Positions 43,285 to 50,686 of a stretch of DNA of 64,000 nucleotides are shown piece by piece. The position numbers were made by a program, and so were the translations under genes. The stretch is from Igneacidithiobacillus sp041146875. GTDB taxonomy: Bacteria; Pseudomonadota; Gammaproteobacteria; Acidithiobacillales; Acidithiobacillaceae. The stretch lies in contig NZ_JBFRXP010000006.1 of assembly GCF_041146875.1 (NCBI RefSeq), positions 91,165-155,164 of the forward strand. Direction: 5' to 3'. The notes under the pieces are model-generated. The model ran no database searches. It was not told the origin of the DNA and saw only the letters and a list, made by a program, of their open reading frames with translations. Numbering within the stretch: position 1 is the first letter of the stretch; every line of letters begins with the position of its first letter.

Positions 43285-43904
43285 TTGAGCACCTCCTCGA
43301 TCAGTCCCTCAATTTCCGCGACGGCTGCTGCTCCGCGCTTTCCCATCTGATAGACGCTCTTGCCTTCAACCGCCGCACTGCGATAGATGGCCCGTCTCGC
43401 GATCTGTCCAGACAACACCGGCAGCCCCAGCGTGGCGATAGCGTGTTCCGCCGCGCGGGAGAGAGCACTGCGCCCTTCCGTCTGATTCAGCACCAGCGCT
43501 GCCCGCAAGCTTTTGCGTCTCTGCCGGAATTCTTCAATAGCTTCCACACTGCGTTGGCTGGCCCAGAGGTCCAGCGGCGAGGGCAAAACCGGGAGCAGAA
43601 CGAAGTCTGCCGATGCCAGTGCCTTCTGCGTTTCTGCTGCCTCAAGCGCAGGAGGGCAATCCACCACAAGGTAACAGAGGGACCGCGATGCTTGACCATC
43701 GAGAGCTTCAGAGCCCGCGACCGCTATCCCGCTGCCTTCTTCCTCACTCCAGTCCGCCCAACGTCCCAAGCTGCCCTGTGGGTCCGCGTCGACAAGCAGG
43801 GTCTTGGCGCGCTGCGCCAGACCAAAGGCCAAGTTCCAGGCCAAGGTGGTTTTGCCACAGCCGCCTTTGGCATTGAACAGGACAATGCGCCGCAAGCTCA
43901 CCAC
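43281..43904 (-). CDS. mcdA: Carboxysome positioning ATPase McdA (ParA family)
   Basis: A 207-residue ParA-type ATPase with deviant Walker A KGGCGKT at residues 13-19, a VDADPQGSLGRW A' box near 38 and a LVVDCPPAL Walker B near 80. In alpha-carboxysome operons this gene is McdA, which forms a dynamic nucleoid gradient that spaces carboxysomes. It starts with GTG directly after the acRAF stop and overlaps mcdB by four bases. The signature Lys of the Walker A is present, so ATPase-driven dimerisation should work. Confidence 0.88.
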   Translation of the reverse strand: MVSLRRIVLFNAKGGCGKTTLAWNLAFGLAQRAKTLLVDADPQGSLGRWADWSEEEGSGIAVAGSEALDGQASRSLCYLVVDCPPALEAAETQKALASADFVLLPVLPSPLDLWASQRSVEAIEEFRQRRKSLRAALVLNQTEGRSALSRAAEHAIATLGLPVLSGQIARRAIYRSAAVEGKSVYQMGKRGAAAVAEIEGLIEEVLK

Positions 43905-44180
43905 TCACCCCGCAGCGGCATAGGCCGCTTGCGCCGCATGGGCATAACCGGCAAGCTTCGCATCGATTTCTTCGCCTTCAAACTGGATGGCGATGACAAC
44001 GTAATCTCGGGTAAAATTGAGATTGGGATAATAACCAAACTCTTCCGATAACTCCGTCAGGCGGTCGAGAAATGCCCGCGTAGCAGCATAATCAGAAAAG
44101 CCAAAACGCCGGTTCCAGCTGCGCGGTCTTTTGCGCTCCTCCCAGCTCTCGGGACAGGAAAGATGGGCCTCACTGGCCAT
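43905..44180 (-). CDS. RuBisCO assembly factor acRAF (pterin dehydratase-like)
   Basis: A 91-residue protein of the pterin-4a-carbinolamine dehydratase-like fold, the alpha-carboxysome RuBisCO assembly factor. Sequence landmarks are WNRRFGFSDYAATRAFLDRL and GYYPNLNFTRDYVVIAIQFE. The dehydratase catalytic HxxxH-type signature is not kept, as expected for acRAF, which acts as a chaperone. It overlaps the ferritin-like gene by 11 bases and runs directly into mcdA. Confidence 0.85.
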   Translation of the reverse strand: MASEAHLSCPESWEERKRPRSWNRRFGFSDYAATRAFLDRLTELSEEFGYYPNLNFTRDYVVIAIQFEGEEIDAKLAGYAHAAQAAYAAAG

Positions 44181-44616
44181 GCTCTGCTCCTCCCAAGGAG
44201 TTGATTGTTTCTTGCAAGTGCTTTAGGTGGCCTTGCTCGTCCGCCAATAAATGGGCAAAGAGTTGGGCAACGCCTTCATCTCGTACCCGCCGACTAAAGT
44301 CAAGGGCCTCAGCGTACAGCTCTACTGCCGACCACTCAATCGCCATGTCCTGCTCAAGCATTTCGCGCAGATCTCTACCCGGCCGCGAGGGACGCAAGGT
44401 CCCTGCACTGGGAGCGATGCCAATACGCAATAAGTGGTCGCTGAGCAGGCCGGCATGTTCAAGTTCCTCACGCGATTCCTTGGCGAAACTCGCGGCCCAA
44501 TCCTGCCAACCCCAGAGACCACAGAGACGCGACTGCACGAGGTATTGCTGCACTGCCAAAAATTCATGGCTGAGTGCTCGACCCAGAAAGCCGGCTATGC
44601 GTGGATGTGGTCGCAA
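44170..44616 (-). CDS. Ferritin-like (bacterioferritin-related) protein of the carboxysome operon
   Basis: A 148-residue four-helix ferritin-like protein. It has the paired iron-binding pattern: Glu in SHEFLAVQQY near residue 18, then E-E-x-x-H in SREELEHAGL near 50, Glu in AIEWSAVELY near 94, and DEQGHLKHL near 128. Alpha-carboxysome operons usually carry this gene; its role (iron handling or protection) is unproven. It overlaps acRAF and lies 15 bases after csoS1B. Confidence 0.85.
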   Translation of the reverse strand: MRPHPRIAGFLGRALSHEFLAVQQYLVQSRLCGLWGWQDWAASFAKESREELEHAGLLSDHLLRIGIAPSAGTLRPSRPGRDLREMLEQDMAIEWSAVELYAEALDFSRRVRDEGVAQLFAHLLADEQGHLKHLQETINSLGGAEHGQ

Positions 44617-44631
44617 GGCGAAGACCTGTCC

Positions 44632-44970
44632 TTAGCTCTGCACTGTACTGACTTCACCATCACGGCCACCACCGTCGGCTGTGGGCGTGGTGGGCAGAAT
44701 ATTTTCCACTTCCGAGTGGACACGAGCGATGATATGCGCAGCCACCAAGCCATCACCCACGCGCTCGCAGGCGTCGGCACCAGCACGCACAGCGGCGTTC
44801 ACGGCGCCGGTCTCACCACGGACGAGGACCGTCACGTAACCGCCACCAACAAACTGACGACCGACCAGACGTACCTCGGCTGCTTTGGTCATGGCATCTG
44901 CAGCTTCGATAGCCGGCACCAAACCACGCGTTTCGATCATCCCTAATGCAATACCCGTTACTGTTGCCAT
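44632..44970 (-). CDS. csoS1B: Carboxysome shell hexamer CsoS1B
   Basis: A 112-residue BMC-domain shell protein, longer than its two paralogues by a polar C-terminal tail (ADGGGRDGEVSTVQS). The BMC core (GIALGMIETRGLVPAIEAAD, then VRGETGAVNAAVRAGADACE) is almost identical to CsoS1A and CsoS1C. The start at 44970 follows AAGGAG; a frame that opens further upstream translates spacer sequence. Hexamers tile the facets and their central pores pass bicarbonate and phosphorylated sugars. Confidence 0.95.
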   Translation of the reverse strand: MATVTGIALGMIETRGLVPAIEAADAMTKAAEVRLVGRQFVGGGYVTVLVRGETGAVNAAVRAGADACERVGDGLVAAHIIARVHSEVENILPTTPTADGGGRDGEVSTVQS

Positions 44971-45048
44971 AGTTGTATCTCCTTCAGGAGTCCGGGAAGA
45001 GAGACACGGCGAAAATCCCTGTCGCCGCGTCACATCCGCAAGACTAGA

Positions 45049-45345
45049 TCAGGCCGTCGGGGCCTTGGGCAGGATGTTCTCCACCTCAGAGTGCACGCGA
45101 GCGATGATGTGCGCGGCCACCAAGCCATCACCCACGCGCTCACAGGCGTCGGCGCCGGCGCGAACAGCGGCGTTGACAGCACCAGTCTCACCGCGGACCA
45201 GGACCGTCACATAGCCGCCACCAACGAACTGACGACCAATCAAGCGCACTTCTGCGGCCTTGGTCATGGCGTCGGCGGCTTCGATAGCCGGCACCAAACC
45301 GCGCGTTTCGATCATACCCAGAGCAATACCCGTTACATCTGCCAT
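45049..45345 (-). CDS. csoS1A: Carboxysome shell hexamer CsoS1A
   Basis: A 98-residue BMC-domain protein, the standard length for a CsoS1 facet hexamer. The sequence differs from the neighbouring 45408 copy at only one residue by eye (Asn for His near the C-terminus, in VENILPKAPTA). AGGAG precedes the start. Which of the two copies corresponds to A or C is assigned by gene order. Confidence 0.95.
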   Translation of the reverse strand: MADVTGIALGMIETRGLVPAIEAADAMTKAAEVRLIGRQFVGGGYVTVLVRGETGAVNAAVRAGADACERVGDGLVAAHIIARVHSEVENILPKAPTA

Positions 45346-45407
45346 TGTTGTCTCCTAAGAAAAATCAAAAGAAATCTTTGGGAACCTGACCAGTTTGGCC
45401 CACCGCT

Positions 45408-45704
45408 TTACGCGGTCGGGGCCTTGGGCAGGATATGTTCCACTTCGGAATGCACGCGCGCGATGATGTGCGCGGCCACCAGGCCATCACCCACCCGCTC
45501 GCAAGCATCAGCGCCAGCACGCACAGCGGCGTTCACGGCACCGGTCTCACCGCGCACCAAAACCGTCACATAGCCGCCACCAACGAACTGACGACCGATC
45601 AAGCGCACTTCTGCGGCCTTGGTCATGGCGTCGGCGGCTTCGATAGCCGGCACCAAACCACGGGTTTCGATCATTCCCAACGCAATACCTGTTACGTCTG
45701 CCAT
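45408..45704 (-). CDS. csoS1C: Carboxysome shell hexamer CsoS1C
   Basis: A 98-residue BMC-domain facet hexamer, near-identical to CsoS1A, with His in VEHILPKAPTA. It is the first of three csoS1 genes in transcription order. A GAGG site lies just before the start. The DNA of the three genes is also very similar, so gene conversion among them is likely. Confidence 0.95.
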   Translation of the reverse strand: MADVTGIALGMIETRGLVPAIEAADAMTKAAEVRLIGRQFVGGGYVTVLVRGETGAVNAAVRAGADACERVGDGLVAAHIIARVHSEVEHILPKAPTA

Positions 45705-45740
45705 TTGTCACCCCTCCTCACAGAGAAAAACCCGAACCCG

Positions 45741-45986
45741 TCAGGGTTCCCAAAAATCGATGATGCCACCTATAGTGAGATCGGTAAGGACCTCGAAATC
45801 GCCCTGCGCGTAGCGAGCCGCCGAGCCAGATACCGTAAACACCCACTTGCCTTCGGGCACCCCCACCGGATCTGTCGCCACAACCGTCTTGCCGGTACTA
45901 TCGCGCAGGACGCGCAAGGACGCCTGTTTCAGCCCAGATATGCGCCGCGTGGTAACCAGATCAGATTGAACACACATGATCTCCAT
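45741..45986 (-). CDS. csoS4B: Carboxysome vertex pentamer CsoS4B
   Basis: An 81-residue BMV-family (Pfam 03319) protein that forms pentamers at the shell vertices. Core segments are SGLKQASLRVLRDSTGKTVV and VPEGKWVFTVSGSAARYA, ending with LTIGGIIDFW. The frame reaches 46064 but that part lies within csoS4A. The ATG at 45986, one base after the csoS4A stop, fits the family length. Pentamers are few per shell yet needed for closure. Confidence 0.93.
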   Translation of the reverse strand: MEIMCVQSDLVTTRRISGLKQASLRVLRDSTGKTVVATDPVGVPEGKWVFTVSGSAARYAQGDFEVLTDLTIGGIIDFWEP

Positions 45987-45987
45987 T

Positions 45988-46239
45988 TCAGACCGACGTC
46001 CAATTATCAATAATGCCAATAATCGTGAGATCCGATGGATATTCCTTGGAGCCCGCCGCTTCACGAGCCGCCGAGGAGCCTACGCAAATCACCCAATCGC
46101 CAGGAATACAGCCAACGGAGTCCACCGCTACCGATCGCGTACCGCCCTCTTTTTCCTGCACCACGAGCAAGGGACGGTGTCCCATCTCGGCAATGCGGTT
46201 GGTGGAAACCAAGGTCTTTTCAACACGCATGATCCTCAT
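45988..46239 (-). CDS. csoS4A: Carboxysome vertex pentamer CsoS4A
   Basis: An 83-residue vertex pentamer protein. It begins MRIMRVEKTLVSTNRIAEMG and has the conserved VDSVGCIPGDWVICVGSSAA loop and the IIGIIDNW end. Its ATG overlaps the csoSCA stop (ATGA), so it is coupled to the carbonic anhydrase. Normal length. Confidence 0.95.
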   Translation of the reverse strand: MRIMRVEKTLVSTNRIAEMGHRPLLVVQEKEGGTRSVAVDSVGCIPGDWVICVGSSAAREAAGSKEYPSDLTIIGIIDNWTSV

Positions 46240-47792
46240 GCTAAAACCACCTCCTCCAACACACTTCCCAGAGGCATGTCTTGTACACTGCCATGCAGGT
46301 ACAGCCAGCCGTCCCCATCCAGTTGTGCGTAGCGCTGACGGATCGCAGCGGCAACACGCTGCAACTTGGCCACCACGCGCTCACGACTGCCGGGAACGCG
46401 TGAGTCATAGCGATAATGTATTGTCATAGGAATGGGCAACTGCCGCTCTATGTTGAGGTGTTTGAAGATCTTGATACCAACATCGAGATCTGCGGCACCC
46501 TCTTCCACGGTATCGAGGCGGGCGTAGTAGGCAAGATTGCGCACCTGCAACTCTTGAAAGCCATCCCCAACGCTAATGAAACGCTCGCCATGCCCCTGAT
46601 CGGGATACCAACCGCCAACCTGCTCGCCAACGTATTCAATCTGGCTTAGGTTATTGATCAATAAAGTAGCAATGAGCCTGCGCATGCCGTCATGCGGCAT
46701 TCCGTCCCCCTGCCCCCAGCCAGAAGACTCCGCCGCTACGCGGATCGCCTCATACACTGCCAGCCGTGCTCGATCGGCATCCATACCCAGGGTTTGCTGA
46801 TAAACTTGTGCATTATCGACATAACGATAGGCACTCAGATTTCCTTTCGCATCTGGCACGTGGATGCGGATTGCATCGGTATCCGTATCCAAACCGATCA
46901 GCAAAATATCGGTGCTTGCACCACAACAAAATTCGTTCTCGATCGCCCCACGGAAATCCTGCAACCGCTGCAATGCGGCTTCCAACGCTTTACTCTCATT
47001 ACTTCCATGCGCCGCACATCCCTGGTGGGTGGGATCAAGAGAACTCCCATGATAGACCGCCACCTTCAAATAGCGGGTGGGCACGTCGGCGGTCGTCGGG
47101 AAGCCTTCCCGAAAACGCTGTAATTCCGTTGCCTGCCAATCGTCTACGTCTTTCTCGACGTCGAAAAGAGTACCGGCAAAGGCGCTGCGTCGCAGCAGAC
47201 GCCCGGCGGGCAGGCGCAGGACATAAGGAAAGAGCCCTTTCAGTCGCCCATCGGCACAGGCAGATACATTGAGTGTGTGAAAACCACACTCGACCAGCAT
47301 CGCATCGACGTTTTCCCCAGCCTGCATTTCATCACGCATGCGCTGCGAAAAGCGCTCTACGCCAAGTTCCAGAGCCGCAAAGGTGGCACTAGCAAAGAGA
47401 CCGCGCGTATCCAAGCCTCGTACCCAGGCATTACCAAGCAGCTTTTCCGGCAGAGTAAAGCCGAGACGCTCTGTGGACAAACGCTGCGCGTCTTCGACGT
47501 AACCGCGCCCCAAGCCTCGCGCCGCCAATTCCTGCAACAACGGGACGATAGCGTCGAAGCGCCCCTTGATGCTCTCCTCACAACGGGCAAGACGATCGTT
47601 CTCCACGAGATTCGTCAGCGGATGCCGACAAGAGCGTTGCGGCAGCGTGCTACAAGCGGGATGTTCAGCCACAGTACCCGACGCAGAAATTGGGGCCTGC
47701 ACAGACACGGAGAAGCGCTGCGCCATGGGCACCATCGACGCCGGTGGTGCAGCGTTTTGCCGTAAGTACCGCATCTTTCTGCGTGTGTCCAT
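46236..47792 (-). CDS. csoSCA: Carboxysomal carbonic anhydrase CsoSCA (epsilon/beta class)
   Basis: A 518-residue carboxysomal carbonic anhydrase that turns bicarbonate into CO2 inside the shell. It has the three-domain layout of CsoSCA: a variable N-terminus, a catalytic domain and a defunct second beta-CA-like domain. Predicted zinc ligands are Cys in VSACADGRLKG (about 178), His in VYHGSSLDP (about 247) and Cys in THQGCAAHG (about 258), with the 11-residue His-Cys spacing of the known enzyme. The N-terminal arm includes Arg/Gln-rich sequence that may bind RuBisCO. It begins 9 bases after csoS2. Confidence 0.95.
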   Translation of the reverse strand: MDTRRKMRYLRQNAAPPASMVPMAQRFSVSVQAPISASGTVAEHPACSTLPQRSCRHPLTNLVENDRLARCEESIKGRFDAIVPLLQELAARGLGRGYVEDAQRLSTERLGFTLPEKLLGNAWVRGLDTRGLFASATFAALELGVERFSQRMRDEMQAGENVDAMLVECGFHTLNVSACADGRLKGLFPYVLRLPAGRLLRRSAFAGTLFDVEKDVDDWQATELQRFREGFPTTADVPTRYLKVAVYHGSSLDPTHQGCAAHGSNESKALEAALQRLQDFRGAIENEFCCGASTDILLIGLDTDTDAIRIHVPDAKGNLSAYRYVDNAQVYQQTLGMDADRARLAVYEAIRVAAESSGWGQGDGMPHDGMRRLIATLLINNLSQIEYVGEQVGGWYPDQGHGERFISVGDGFQELQVRNLAYYARLDTVEEGAADLDVGIKIFKHLNIERQLPIPMTIHYRYDSRVPGSRERVVAKLQRVAAAIRQRYAQLDGDGWLYLHGSVQDMPLGSVLEEVVLA

Positions 47793-47801
47793 GGTCGCGA
47801 C

Positions 47802-50258
47802 TTAGCCCCTTGCTCCGCCCGAGTAGGTCACCGCTGCACCCTTTCGCGCGCTACCGCTGCTTCCGGTCACCTTGGAATCGCTTACGGGCGCTGCCAGGGC
47901 TTGATTGCGATTGGCGCCCGCACTCATCACGCAGGAGCGAGCTGCCCCACGCTGCGTAGGGTTACGCCCTTGCGCCCAAGCACCTTCCGTCCCCGTGACA
48001 CGCTCGTTGCGACTCCAGTCATCACCGGTAACCCGCCAGGCACCCCGTTCCGGCGTCGAGGCTTCTGCATCTGGCGCCATCACGGCTGTCGGCGGCACTA
48101 CAACAACCGCTTGCGGTTCGCGACTACGAAACTCGGGTGTGCCGGTAATCAAACCGCGGGCCAAGTTGACTGGCCCGGTAATACGACCACTCTGCTCAAA
48201 GGCATTGCCGGTAATCCGGTTTGGCGCTTGGCGTGATGGCGGGACGATACTGAAGTCCTGGACGGCGACCGATTCACGCATCGCCGGTGCCGGAGCCGTT
48301 GCCACATAGCGCTGACTACCAGCGTTCAACGCATCAAAGGCCAGAGCCTTTTGCTTGCACTCACAACTTTCGCAGGCGCAAGAACCTGCACTCTTAGCGC
48401 TAGGCGCAGTAGCTACTGTCTCTACTTCTTCACCTAAATAAGGTGTACCAGTAACGGCAAGGTCCTCGCCAGCCTCGTTGCCAGTAACATTATCTGCCGG
48501 CTCCATCGCTGGACCACTGACCCATTGACCTTTCGCCGTCCGACTCACGGCAACTTTTGCCGCTTCTGCCTGCGGGGTGCTTGCGCAGTGGGCAAACTGC
48601 TCTTGCCCATAATATTCCGTTCCGGTGACGGGCCAGCACCCACCCTGCTCGTCACCTGTCATTTTTGGGCGCTGATCCATCCCCGTCCCAGTGATTGTTG
48701 AACCAGCCAAGCTGGTCATTGCCTGCACCTTGTCAACACCCCCACCACAGAGATTGGGGCTATTGTAGCCGGTGCCGGTTACCCGCTGGCAGGAGCCCGG
48801 CTCATTGCCGGTCACCTTCTCCGATCGGTCAACAAGGTTCCCAGTTACCCGCTGGCCTTTTTCCGTAGCAACCACACCTACCTTCGCAGGAGCAGCCTCG
48901 GGCTTGCTGTTGCACAGGCTCTGGTAGTTTTCCAGACTCAAATATTCTGTACCTGTGAGCTGCCGACATTCACCGGGTTCCAACCCGGTGATACGCTGGT
49001 TGCTATCTACCGCTGTGCCAGAGACCGTGCGTCCAGCAAAGGTGTGAGTTTCGGCAACCTTGCTCGGGGCACCGTTGATAGTCATTTTGGCGACGCCGGC
49101 ATCCCAGTATTGCGATCCAGTAATACCGCGCTGCGCACCCGCCTCATACCCAGTCACACGATTCGCACGCGATTCGTCACTACCGGTAACGGGAAGCGCA
49201 TTTTTCTGTGTACTGCCAGTTACCACTTTCGCTGGTCGCTCAGGCAGATTCGCATTGCAGAAACTCTGGAAACCTTCGCTGCTGAGGTATTCGGTACCCG
49301 TTACGGTACGGCATGCACCCGACTCATCACCAGTCACCGTGTTTGCACGACCCACTTGCGTGCCCGATATCGCCTGACGTCCAGAAGTACTGGTAACCGC
49401 AACCTTGGCCGGGCTCGCTGCAGGGCGGGTACCGCAAAAACGGTCAAACTGCTCCGCGCCAGTGTACTCAGTACCCGTAATCGCTCGGCAGCTGCCCATC
49501 TCGCTACCGGTAACCGCATCACCACGCTCGACCTGCGTACCGGTCACCGTCGCTCCCGCGAGGGTGGTACCTTCTTCAACTTTGCGGAACTTTTTGGAGC
49601 GCCGCTTGCCCGCGGCATCGGCAGCACTCTTTTGGAAGCCACGACCATGCTGCGCCTGCTCTTCCCGACGCAGCTTGGCAAATTCCCGTGCGCTACCGTT
49701 TTCCATGTAGCGCAGTCGGGCGGCAGCGGAACTCAAACCTCGTACCACGCTAAGAGCCGCCTTGCCACGCTGCGCCAAGGTTTGTCGACGTGCACGACAG
49801 AGCTGCCGAACAGGGCGTTCCCGCCACCCGAAGCTATCGGGATTTTGCTCGACAAGCTCACAAACCGAGTCGAGGAACTCTTCCTCAACCCCGGGAATCA
49901 ACGCTGGCGCCACTTCTTCGGCAGCTACCGCTGGCGCGACCGAACTGACAACAGGTCGCTGCCCACGATGACGTATTTGGCGCTGCTGTGGATCGGCCCA
50001 ACACTGCGCCCCGGAACAACGCATGGCGCGATGCACCAAGGCGGCTTCGCGCCCGCTACTGCGCGTCGACATCGTCTCTGGATGGGTTTCGAGCGCAGGT
50101 ACTGGCTGCGCCCCCATGCTGTTTCCAGACTTTGGCGCGGAAGGCGCGACGACTGGCTTGGCCGCGCCGCCACCCTGCCTACGCATCGCCTGCTGGCGCC
50201 GCTTCTCCTGCGCCAAAGCCCGGCCTCGTATTGGACCGGATGCTGATAAATCCGACAT
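47802..50258 (-). CDS. csoS2: Carboxysome scaffold CsoS2
   Basis: An 818-residue intrinsically disordered scaffold. The N-region holds basic helical repeats that bind RuBisCO (GRALAQEKRRQQAMRRQGGG near the start, with later versions such as REFAKLRREEQAQHGRG). The middle region has about six repeats of the form VTG-T-x(n)-VTG-x-E-x-G-x-C-x-x-(V/I)TG-T-x-Y (for example VTGSEMGSCRAITGTEY). The C-region, from about residue 650, has ITG and VTG motifs and ends VTGSSGSARKGAAVTYSGG, which anchors the shell. Related organisms make a short CsoS2A by ribosomal frameshift in the middle region; I did not identify a clear slip site. Confidence 0.95.
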   Translation of the reverse strand: MSDLSASGPIRGRALAQEKRRQQAMRRQGGGAAKPVVAPSAPKSGNSMGAQPVPALETHPETMSTRSSGREAALVHRAMRCSGAQCWADPQQRQIRHRGQRPVVSSVAPAVAAEEVAPALIPGVEEEFLDSVCELVEQNPDSFGWRERPVRQLCRARRQTLAQRGKAALSVVRGLSSAAARLRYMENGSAREFAKLRREEQAQHGRGFQKSAADAAGKRRSKKFRKVEEGTTLAGATVTGTQVERGDAVTGSEMGSCRAITGTEYTGAEQFDRFCGTRPAASPAKVAVTSTSGRQAISGTQVGRANTVTGDESGACRTVTGTEYLSSEGFQSFCNANLPERPAKVVTGSTQKNALPVTGSDESRANRVTGYEAGAQRGITGSQYWDAGVAKMTINGAPSKVAETHTFAGRTVSGTAVDSNQRITGLEPGECRQLTGTEYLSLENYQSLCNSKPEAAPAKVGVVATEKGQRVTGNLVDRSEKVTGNEPGSCQRVTGTGYNSPNLCGGGVDKVQAMTSLAGSTITGTGMDQRPKMTGDEQGGCWPVTGTEYYGQEQFAHCASTPQAEAAKVAVSRTAKGQWVSGPAMEPADNVTGNEAGEDLAVTGTPYLGEEVETVATAPSAKSAGSCACESCECKQKALAFDALNAGSQRYVATAPAPAMRESVAVQDFSIVPPSRQAPNRITGNAFEQSGRITGPVNLARGLITGTPEFRSREPQAVVVVPPTAVMAPDAEASTPERGAWRVTGDDWSRNERVTGTEGAWAQGRNPTQRGAARSCVMSAGANRNQALAAPVSDSKVTGSSGSARKGAAVTYSGGARG

Positions 50259-50274
50259 ACGTCCCCCTTAATTT

Positions 50275-50297
50275 GGCACCCGGCGTTGCCGGGCACC
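50275..50297 (-). promoter_or_regulatory. Stem-loop between cbbS and csoS2 (attenuator-like)
   Basis: On the transcribed strand GGTGCCCGGC and GCCGGGTGCC pair over ten base pairs (two G-U) around a 3-base loop. It lies just past the cbbS stop with no T-run. A hairpin in the same place is known in other cso operons and may keep RuBisCO message higher than shell message by processing or partial termination. Confidence 0.65.
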
Positions 50298-50314
50298 AAA
50301 ACGATCTATTCGGT

Positions 50315-50647
50315 TTAAGAACCGCGATACACTACGAACGCCAAACCCTGACTCTGGGTATAGTTATCGTAGCCGATCAAGCGAACCAGATGCTTGGGAT
50401 ACTCGCGGCGGCAGGCCTCGAGCTCGGCAAGGACGGTATCGACGTTACGCTCACCGAACATGGGGAGCTTCCACATGTACCAGTAGTGGTTGAAAGAACG
50501 CTCGGGCTCCACATGCTCCACTGCCGGGTTCCAACCCTGAGCGATGATGTAGGAAACCTGGGCGCGAATCTGCTCCGCCGACATGGGCGGCAGATACGAG
50601 AAGGTCTCGTAGCGCCGCACCTGCTTGTAATCTTGAACTTCAGCCAT
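50315..50647 (-). CDS. cbbS: RuBisCO small subunit (form IA)
   Basis: A 110-residue small subunit of form I RuBisCO: YETFSYLPPMSAEQIRAQVS at the N-terminus and the YWYMWKLPMFGERNVDTVLA core. It caps the large-subunit octamer. Its length and the lack of an N-terminal extension fit the carboxysomal IA type. It is 39 bases after cbbL, with GGAG before the ATG, and is separated from csoS2 by a hairpin. Confidence 0.97.
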   Translation of the reverse strand: MAEVQDYKQVRRYETFSYLPPMSAEQIRAQVSYIIAQGWNPAVEHVEPERSFNHYWYMWKLPMFGERNVDTVLAELEACRREYPKHLVRLIGYDNYTQSQGLAFVVYRGS

Positions 50648-50686
50648 GATGGACTCCTTCCTGAAGTAAATGCGTTAGCCGGAAAA

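Noticed and set aside
43905..44180. A true pterin-4a-carbinolamine dehydratase
   Set aside because: The operon position and altered catalytic segment fit the RuBisCO assembly factor acRAF.
49044..50246. A 400-codon plus-strand frame opposite csoS2
   Set aside because: It comes from the repeat structure of csoS2 read antisense; it has no family and no ribosome-binding site.
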